From Ochromonadaceae sp. CCMP2298 (lineage: Eukaryota > Sar > Synurophyceae > Ochromonadales > Ochromonadaceae), in contig MU634320.1 of NCBI GenBank assembly GCA_026770595.1, forward strand, positions 1 to 13,263: 13,263 nucleotides of DNA. The letters run 5' to 3'. Below the pieces are notes generated by a model, which saw only the letters and a list, made by a program, of their open reading frames with translations, was not told where the DNA came from and made no database searches. Both the position numbers and the translations under genes were made by a program. This document shows, piece by piece, positions 8,901 to 13,263 of this stretch. Position 1 is the stretch's first letter; each line of letters opens with the position of its first letter.

Positions 8901-11076
8901 CTGCTCTACGGGTGCGTCGCCTTCGCTGGCACCCCTCGGAGGGAGACAGGTGACGTCAGTGACGGTGTTGATCGAATCGATAGCGTCAGCAGCATCCACA
9001 GCATCAGCTTGTGTAGCATTGACAGCATCGAGGATGGTGTTGGCATCCGTTATGTTGTCGGTTTCAGCAGCGTAAGCGGTTTCAGCGTCAGCAGTGGCGA
9101 TAGTGGCAGCGTTACCGATTTCCGCGTCAGTAGCGGCTTCGGGTGTGGGCTCGTCGACGTGCTCATCGACGTGCTCATCGGCGAGCTCGTGGTCGAGTCC
9201 AAGCTGCTTAAGTTCGTTCCGTAGCTCCGCCAAGGTAGCCTCTGCCGCCTCCTTGCTGGAGAGATGCCCCTCGTTGTAAGAGAGCAGCCCCTCGCCCCCG
9301 CCCATCGCCTCCAGCTCCGACAAGTCGTCCTTCGTAAAGCCGCGCGAGGGAGGGGTGGAGGAGGAGAGATCGATCTCAAGCTGCCGCAGCAGCTCCTGCC
9401 CCTGAACGTCCGCGTCATCGTGGGCCACTTCGGGGGTTACAGCACCCTCAACCGCACCCGCGATCTGGTTTTTGATCCTCGCAAGCGCCTCATCCACATC
9501 CTTCTCGCTCGCAGTGGAGGGCTGACCCGCCCAGCTTTCCAGCAGCTCCATGGGCACTGGGTTGTCTACCTCTACAAAGGCGCGCATACGGCGCATTTCC
9601 AGAAGCTCACACGACACGACCTTCAACTGGTGCTTGAACTCGTCGATCATGACGAGGGTGGGGTCTCGGGTAATCACGGGCTTGTTCTTGATACTGCGCG
9701 CGCGGTCGGCGTACCTCAGGGCGTTGAGCGACTCGTTGAAGTTTACGGAGGCGGGAGAGACGCAGCAAATCATGAGTGTCTTCGAGTTCCCACCCAGGGA
9801 GTCCTTGAGAATGCGGGTGAGCTTGGAGTCTCTGTAGGGTACGAAGGTGTTCTTCCCACGTTTGGAATCATCTCCAAGGGCGCTAATCACGTTGCCCAGA
9901 GCTAGCAGTCCCTTGTTGATGTCGATTCCCTCCTTCATGCGCTGTCCCTCGGCACCTGTGCGCTTGGCTCTCTCGCTGCCTGCAAGGTCCACGAAATGGA
10001 ACTTGCTCCTGAGGACTTCACGCATCCTCTTTGCGGGGTCTGAGCCCTTGGTGCTCGGCATCGTGTGCGCCAGCATCACGGTGAAGATGGCTGCGCGTAC
10101 AGATTGCATCGCGCAAGAGAAAGGCGAGAAGCGGTGAAGCAGAGGAGCAGAGGAGTGGAGAAGCAGAGGAGAGGTGAGACATAATAAAAATTAGACGTCC
10201 ACCACATAGCACATTGAAATACTCACCGTGCGACCTGGAGGAAACTGCGTTCTTCTTCGTGGAGGCAGTGACCCTCTGGCGCGTCCCGATCTCCAGCAGG
10301 CGCATCATCTGCTCGAAGGAGGTCACCAGCTCCTCCCTGGCGCCTGTCACATACACCCCGTCCTCCTTCGTCTCCCTTATCATCACATCTGACTTCTTCG
10401 TGACGTCCAGCAGGTCGCGTATGTCCTCCCCGTAGATCTCAAGGAACTGTACGTGTATGGTGTATGAGCTGCCGGGCTCGTCTGCCTCGCGCTTGCGGAC
10501 ATCCACGAACAGGTTCTCGATCATGCGGGGGATGATGCCGATCGTCTCGGGTGACATGTGCATATCGGAGGAGGAGCCCATAGTCCAGGTCTTGCCACTG
10601 CCTGTTGGAGAGCAAATGATGTGTCAATGACGGGAGAGTGTGGTTGTGGCGATGGCGGAAGAGTTGGATGGTACCTGTCTGGCCGTACGCAAGGATGGTG
10701 GCATTGAAGCCATCGAAGAAGGCTTCGACTAGATCAGGAACGCACGCCTCGTAGAGATCCGACTGCTCGGAGTCGGAGCCGAAGACGTGGTCATAGGTGA
10801 AGGAGAGCTCGAAGATATCGTTTCCGGCCTTGATCTGCAAGAGAGGGGGTGCACATTAAACTCTGTTTTACACTCGGAGAGATGGATATGGAGACATGTG
10901 CTCGGAGATGGAGATATGTGCTCAGAGAGATGGGTCTTCCCCCCACTGATCATGCAATACCCTACCTGGGACTTCTCTGGGATGGTCTTGACACATTCGC
11001 TGGTGTCGCGCTTCTCGTCATCCTTGCTCAGCGGCCGAATTCGCACGGCCACCTTCACGCAAGATTCCGCGTCCAT
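5905..11076 (-). CDS. Kinesin-4-like motor with acidic linker and Ala/Pro-rich tail (1381 aa)
   Basis: Plus-strand coordinates of the seven exons are 11076-10966, 10834-10675, 10601-10227, 10090-8244, 8105-7893, 7614-7492 and 7221-5905 (stop TAA). They sum to 4146 nt with frame kept at every junction. Introns are 131, 73, 136, 138, 278 and 270 nt, all GT-AG; the last donor (GTGTGG) is weak. The start [16 protein letters not shown] matches the neighbouring kinesin, and -3 and +4 are both G. Motor motifs are P-loop GQTGSGKT (88-95, split by intron 2), switch I NAVSSRSH (208-215), DLAGSE (250-255), [10 protein letters not shown] and NRDP-like [17 protein letters not shown] after the neck. Residues about 400-780 are acidic, Ala/Asp/Glu-rich and probably disordered. 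A coiled coil spans about 795-1010 across exons 4-7, interrupted by a Lys-rich stretch. The last ~350 residues are Ala/Pro/Thr/Val-rich with an acidic end ([12 protein letters not shown]-like). It is a tandem paralogue of the kinesin at 3814-1, but the tails share no visible similarity. Motor function is well supported; cargo and tail role are unknown. Confidence 0.9.
7249..7450 (-). repeat. Purine/pyrimidine microsatellite with 58-bp tandem block, in intron
   Basis: On the plus strand the run is nearly pure A and G with a few T. A block starting gataaagaggtaaaaa at 7252 repeats at 7310 (period 58), and the second copy is extended by several 8-bp agagaaag units before a degenerate third start near 7391. 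It fills most of intron 6 (7222-7491) of the larger kinesin. On the sense strand it forms a ~200-nt C/T-rich tract between a TTAAC at 7460-7456 and the acceptor. Confidence 0.9.
7628..7822 (-). repeat. 13-bp minisatellite, 15 copies, inside a kinesin intron
   Basis: Fifteen head-to-tail copies of a 13-bp unit, plus strand aatagaagtgggg or aatagaagtggag with scattered substitutions and no length change. It lies in intron 5 (7615-7892) of the larger kinesin, ending 12 bp from the acceptor. On the sense strand the unit is mostly pyrimidine (CCCCACTTCTATT) and no copy contains AG. The pair of variants at copies 7-8 recurs at copies 13-14, suggesting duplication of a multi-unit block. Likely a strand-slippage expansion of the polypyrimidine tract. 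Confidence 0.95.
9150..9197 (-). repeat. 12-bp coding repeat in the acidic linker
   Basis: Four successive 12-bp units on the plus strand (ctcgtcgacgtg, ctcatcgacgtg, ctcatcggcgag, ctcgtggtcgag) encode the [14 protein letters not shown] part of the larger kinesin's acidic linker. Being a multiple of three, expansion keeps frame. Similar in-frame slippage repeats occur at 8479-8506 (Ala/Ser) and 8680-8728 (Gln/Glu). Confidence 0.75.
10873..10934 (-). repeat. Short degenerate tandem repeat in kinesin intron 1
   Basis: On the plus strand, three successive units beginning ctcggagagatgg (10873), ctcggagatgg (10901) and ctcagagagatgg (10921), of about 28, 20 and 14 bp, each except the last ending in a ..atgtg segment. 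They lie in the 131-nt first intron of the larger kinesin. Unlike most introns here, this one contains several AG dinucleotides, all upstream of a TTTAAT element near the acceptor. Confidence 0.7.
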
Positions 11077-11271
11077 GCCGCCTCTTCGTTCTGGTGCAAC
11101 ACGACTACCACATTCCACGAAGCTGGCAATGGACTGCCACCAAACACCGGAAGATTGCCACACGAGTGCTGGGATTGGCAGCAACAGCAGCAGCAGAGTC
11201 CCCAGAGCACTCACAGAGGGAGACGAAGTGTTGGGGTGGGGGTTCAAACAGGCGGGCCCGCCGCGGAAGGC

Positions 11272-11304
11272 CAGGTGCGTAAAAACACTGTTTTTACGCA
11301 CCTG
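11272..11304. repeat. Perfect 33-bp palindrome upstream of the larger kinesin
   Basis: Arms caggtgcgtaaaaaca and tgtttttacgcacctg are exact reverse complements around one central base (11288). A partial third copy, tgcgtaaaaa, follows at 11322-11331, and a 12-bp GC palindrome (ggcgggcccgcc) sits at 11251-11262. It lies 196-228 bp upstream of the kinesin ATG at 11076, so it could be a dimer-binding site or a cruciform-forming element. Confidence 0.9.
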
Positions 11305-11424
11305 ACAGAAAAACTGTGGACTGCGTAAAAAGCATGGACTCCAAAATATCACACAAAAACGTCTAAATAAAGAAACAGAGTAATGTGATACTTGCACATT
11401 ATGTACATGTATATGTATTTATAC

Positions 11425-11503
11425 AGGATGAATCGATGATGAAGAAGTTTAGATTTGCAGGAACAGAGATAAACTCTTAACTTCTTTATCATCGATTCAT
11501 CCT
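11425..11503. repeat. 79-nt long hairpin (25-bp arms, one mismatch)
   Basis: The left arm 11425-11449 and right arm 11479-11503 are reverse complements with a single mismatch, which is G:U-compatible in RNA of one strand. Pairing continues inward with two more mismatches to 11456/11472, leaving a 15-nt loop. It lies between the SPEF1-like stop (12063) and the larger kinesin start (11076). It might be a foldback element remnant, a small-RNA precursor or a structured 3'-end or boundary element. No function can be assigned from sequence. Confidence 0.9.
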
Positions 11504-11504
11504 A

Positions 11505-12062
11505 GTCGTGGGTGGTGAGGAAAGCGACGATAGAACAAGACAAAAGAAGTGAGAGAGGACTGAATGCCGTGTGCTCTGCTTGCACACATCACGTGCGCCT
11601 ATTTCCTCTCGCCTCTGTAGACTCATCAAATTTTATTTGCTAAGTTGGAAATATGACGGGTTTTAGCTCACTCCTCTGGGGCCAATGTGTGAATTGGGGC
11701 ACACCGGAAACAGGGCTTTGGCATCCGACAAGTCATCCTGCCTGGCCTCTGATAAGCGCAAACCCTTACCTGGTACCCTTATCTTTGCATGTCACTCTCA
11801 GTCGATGATATATTAGAGCGGGAGACTACAGATCCAGCAGATTGATGATATGTTACCTTAGCCTATCTTTGCGCGACAAGTGTGTCATTCCCCCAGCCCC
11901 TCCATGCCCGTCGGCTTGCTGGTCTCCGGCTGCGGCGCCAAGCTCTGCAGCATGATCAGCCGTTCTTAATGAACCTATCTTCACTATATGTGCTTAATTT
12001 AAATCTACGAATAAACAGGACATCCAATGTGCTTGTTGGACTGGCGCCAGTCGGAGCCACGA
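11505..12062. other. 3' flank of the SPEF1-like gene, no gene seen
   Basis: Apart from ordinary short frames, little is visible. A TTTATT (AATAAA on the minus strand) occurs at 11632-11637, far from the stop at 12063, and the octamer gatgatat occurs twice (about 11804 and 11844). No tRNA-like or protein-coding signal was recognised. Confidence 0.4.
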
Positions 12063-12749
12063 TCAGGCCTTGTTGAGGAGCTTCTGAATCTTGTTGTCCT
12101 TCAAGCGCACCAGCTGCTCTAACTTGGCGATCTTTAGCTCCAATATCTCCACTGTCTCGTGCAGCTCCCTTATTTGCTGCTCCTTCTCAAACAGGATCTC
12201 CTCGTCTACAGAGGCGCCGATGTCGTTGTTCTTCTTCCTGCGCTGCAACCCCTGGTTCTGCTGCGGCGATGCCTTGCCTGCTTTCGACACCTCACGCGCT
12301 CCATTGTCATAATCGGATTTACCGCTGGGCATAGGCCTATTGGCGGACGGCGCAACGCTCTCGCGCTGCGGCGGCGACTCGTCTTCAGCAGACGATTTCC
12401 GCTCTCTATACTTGGCCATCTTAATCTGCACGCTATTCAACACCTTTTCCACCGCTCCCACCTTCGCGTTCACGATGTCCTCGATCGTGTCCCGAGGAAT
12501 GGTGTACCCTAGCTTCTTCAGCACCCTTTTGTTCAGGGTCTCAAAGTTGTAGATCTTCTGCCGCGCGTTGTTCGCCGCAGGGTAGTTGTGCACTTCTACA
12601 AGGTTCGGGAAATACGCCGCAATCACCTCCGCCAGCATAACTCCATCGCTGAAATCTCGTGCAATATTTTTCTTCGGCCGGCTCAGAGGAATAGCGTCTA
12701 TCCATGCGTATATCGCCCTCAGCTGCTCGTCAGTCAGATCCGAGGCCAT
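12063..12749 (-). CDS. SPEF1: SPEF1/CLAMP-like calponin-homology microtubule protein (228 aa)
   Basis: Sperm flagellar protein 1 (CLAMP) family. Members bind and bundle microtubules and are found in axonemes, notably the central apparatus, and in epithelial microtubule arrays. This is one uninterrupted exon of 228 codons plus TGA. The reading frame is open upstream of 12749, but the first ATG is at 12749 with A at -3 and G at +4. It gives MASDLTDEQLRAIYAWID, which lines up with the known SPEF1 N-terminus. The CH domain covers about residues 5-112, with the family signature PLSRPKKNIARDFSDGV (21-37) and VEVHNYPAAN (51-60). Residues about 115-180 are a polar, Ser/Pro/Lys-rich linker. The C-terminal coiled coil (about 183-226) holds KLEQLVRLKDNKIQKLL, very like the C-terminal helix of animal SPEF1. 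Length is close to the usual ~230-240 aa, so the gene looks complete. The same strand as both kinesins and about 1 kb of spacer separate it from the next start; no operon is implied. Confidence 0.94.
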   Translation of the reverse strand: MASDLTDEQLRAIYAWIDAIPLSRPKKNIARDFSDGVMLAEVIAAYFPNLVEVHNYPAANNARQKIYNFETLNKRVLKKLGYTIPRDTIEDIVNAKVGAVEKVLNSVQIKMAKYRERKSSAEDESPPQRESVAPSANRPMPSGKSDYDNGAREVSKAGKASPQQNQGLQRRKKNNDIGASVDEEILFEKEQQIRELHETVEILELKIAKLEQLVRLKDNKIQKLLNKA

Positions 12750-12781
12750 GCTCTCTTTGTTAGTCCAGGATTTCCCAGCAG

Positions 12782-12798
12782 CCAATCAAACCCAATCA
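12782..12798 (-). promoter_or_regulatory. Paired CCAATCA motifs upstream of the SPEF1-like gene
   Basis: CCAATCA occurs at 12782-12788 and 12792-12798 on the plus strand, 10 bp apart (one helical turn), 33-49 bp upstream of the ATG at 12749. Seen from the gene they are inverted CCAAT boxes (TGATTGG), the site of NF-Y in many eukaryotes. They may alternatively lie in the 5' UTR. Confidence 0.35.
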
Positions 12799-13263
12799 AG
12801 AGAACTCCCCGTCAGGTGTCAACACGCCTACAGTGCGATCGAACGATTGTAAGAGGTGGAAGGTTGTGACGGCCGCTTCCGCCACGAGTAACAAGTGCTC
12901 AGTCGTGGGAGAGGGCAAAAGGAGCTTGAGGGCAGCAACACAACAGGAGGAGGGAAAAAAAAAGCAAATTTTGTAACGGCTTTTTTTCAGATCGGAAACG
13001 AATAACCGGTATAAATGTATGTTCGTTTTTCAAACGTAAGTTACTGCGGCAAAATACATGAGGTTTGAGACATATTAATTATGCTGGGCAATTGAAGGCC
13101 AGAAATACGCCCAGCGGAAAGAAATCCCATTTTTTTTTTGTAAAAATTCTTCAGTTAAAATGGTGCAAATATGGCTAACGGACACGGCAATTCAACTGAC
13201 ATTTCCGCTGTGCGTCCTATCATTTGCTGTTCTTTGCCGGAGGATTGCCACCTGCTGCGTATG
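12799..13263. other. Upstream spacer at right edge, no supported gene
   Basis: Sequence upstream of the SPEF1-like gene with several A and T runs (12955-12963, 12982-12988, 13131-13140). A plus-strand ATG at 13160 opens a frame to the window end (34 codons, rather hydrophobic), and a minus-strand frame is open over the same stretch. Neither can be judged from this length. Confidence 0.4.

Noticed and set aside
12750-12785. N-terminal extension of the SPEF1-like protein
   Set aside because: The frame is open upstream but has no ATG there (TTG at 12785). The ATG at 12749 has good context and matches the family N-terminus.
13160-13263. Start of a divergent gene at the right edge
   Set aside because: Only 34 codons are visible and the opposite strand is also open over the same stretch, so coding cannot be judged.

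Overview
The window is nuclear DNA from a eukaryote, almost certainly a protist with motile flagella or cilia. The genes have short spliceosomal GT-AG introns, GC-rich exons and AT-richer spacers, and all three recognisable proteins are microtubule or axoneme proteins. The genetic code looks standard: stops seen are TAA and TGA, and there is no in-frame stop inside the modelled exons. The sequence alone does not place the organism further.

All three genes lie on the minus strand, reading right to left. (1) 12749-12063 is an intron-less SPEF1/CLAMP-type protein with an N-terminal calponin-homology domain and a C-terminal coiled coil. (2) 11076-5905 is a complete seven-exon kinesin of 1381 aa with an N-terminal kinesin-4-like motor, a long acidic linker, a coiled coil and a very Ala/Pro/Thr-rich tail. 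(3) 3814 to the left edge is a second kinesin of the same motor type with four visible exons. Its long coiled-coil stalk is still open at base 1, so the C-terminus lies outside the window. The kinesins are head-to-tail tandem paralogues: the motors align throughout and share the first intron at the same codon and phase, while the other introns and everything after the neck differ.

The spacers are 5904-3815 (2.1 kb, with a 53-bp direct repeat, a cluster of TGACGT hexamers and a probable decayed ORF), 12062-11077 (with a strong long hairpin and a perfect 33-bp palindrome) and 13263-12750 (CCAATCA pair close to the SPEF1 start). SPEF1 bundles and stabilises microtubules in axonemes, and kinesin-4 motors walk on or regulate microtubule plus ends, so the three genes form a plausible flagellar/microtubule cluster. 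That functional link is inference from family membership and proximity.

No clear new biological system was found. The most unusual signal is in the introns. Most have a branch-point-like YTAAY placed far upstream, and the whole stretch from it to the acceptor lacks the dinucleotide AG, even where it has been expanded by pyrimidine-only mini- and microsatellites to more than 200 nt. Other points worth checking are an almost substitution-free 70-bp tract shared by the two motors (possible gene conversion), an intron that splits the P-loop of only one paralogue, and the 79-nt hairpin upstream of the larger kinesin.
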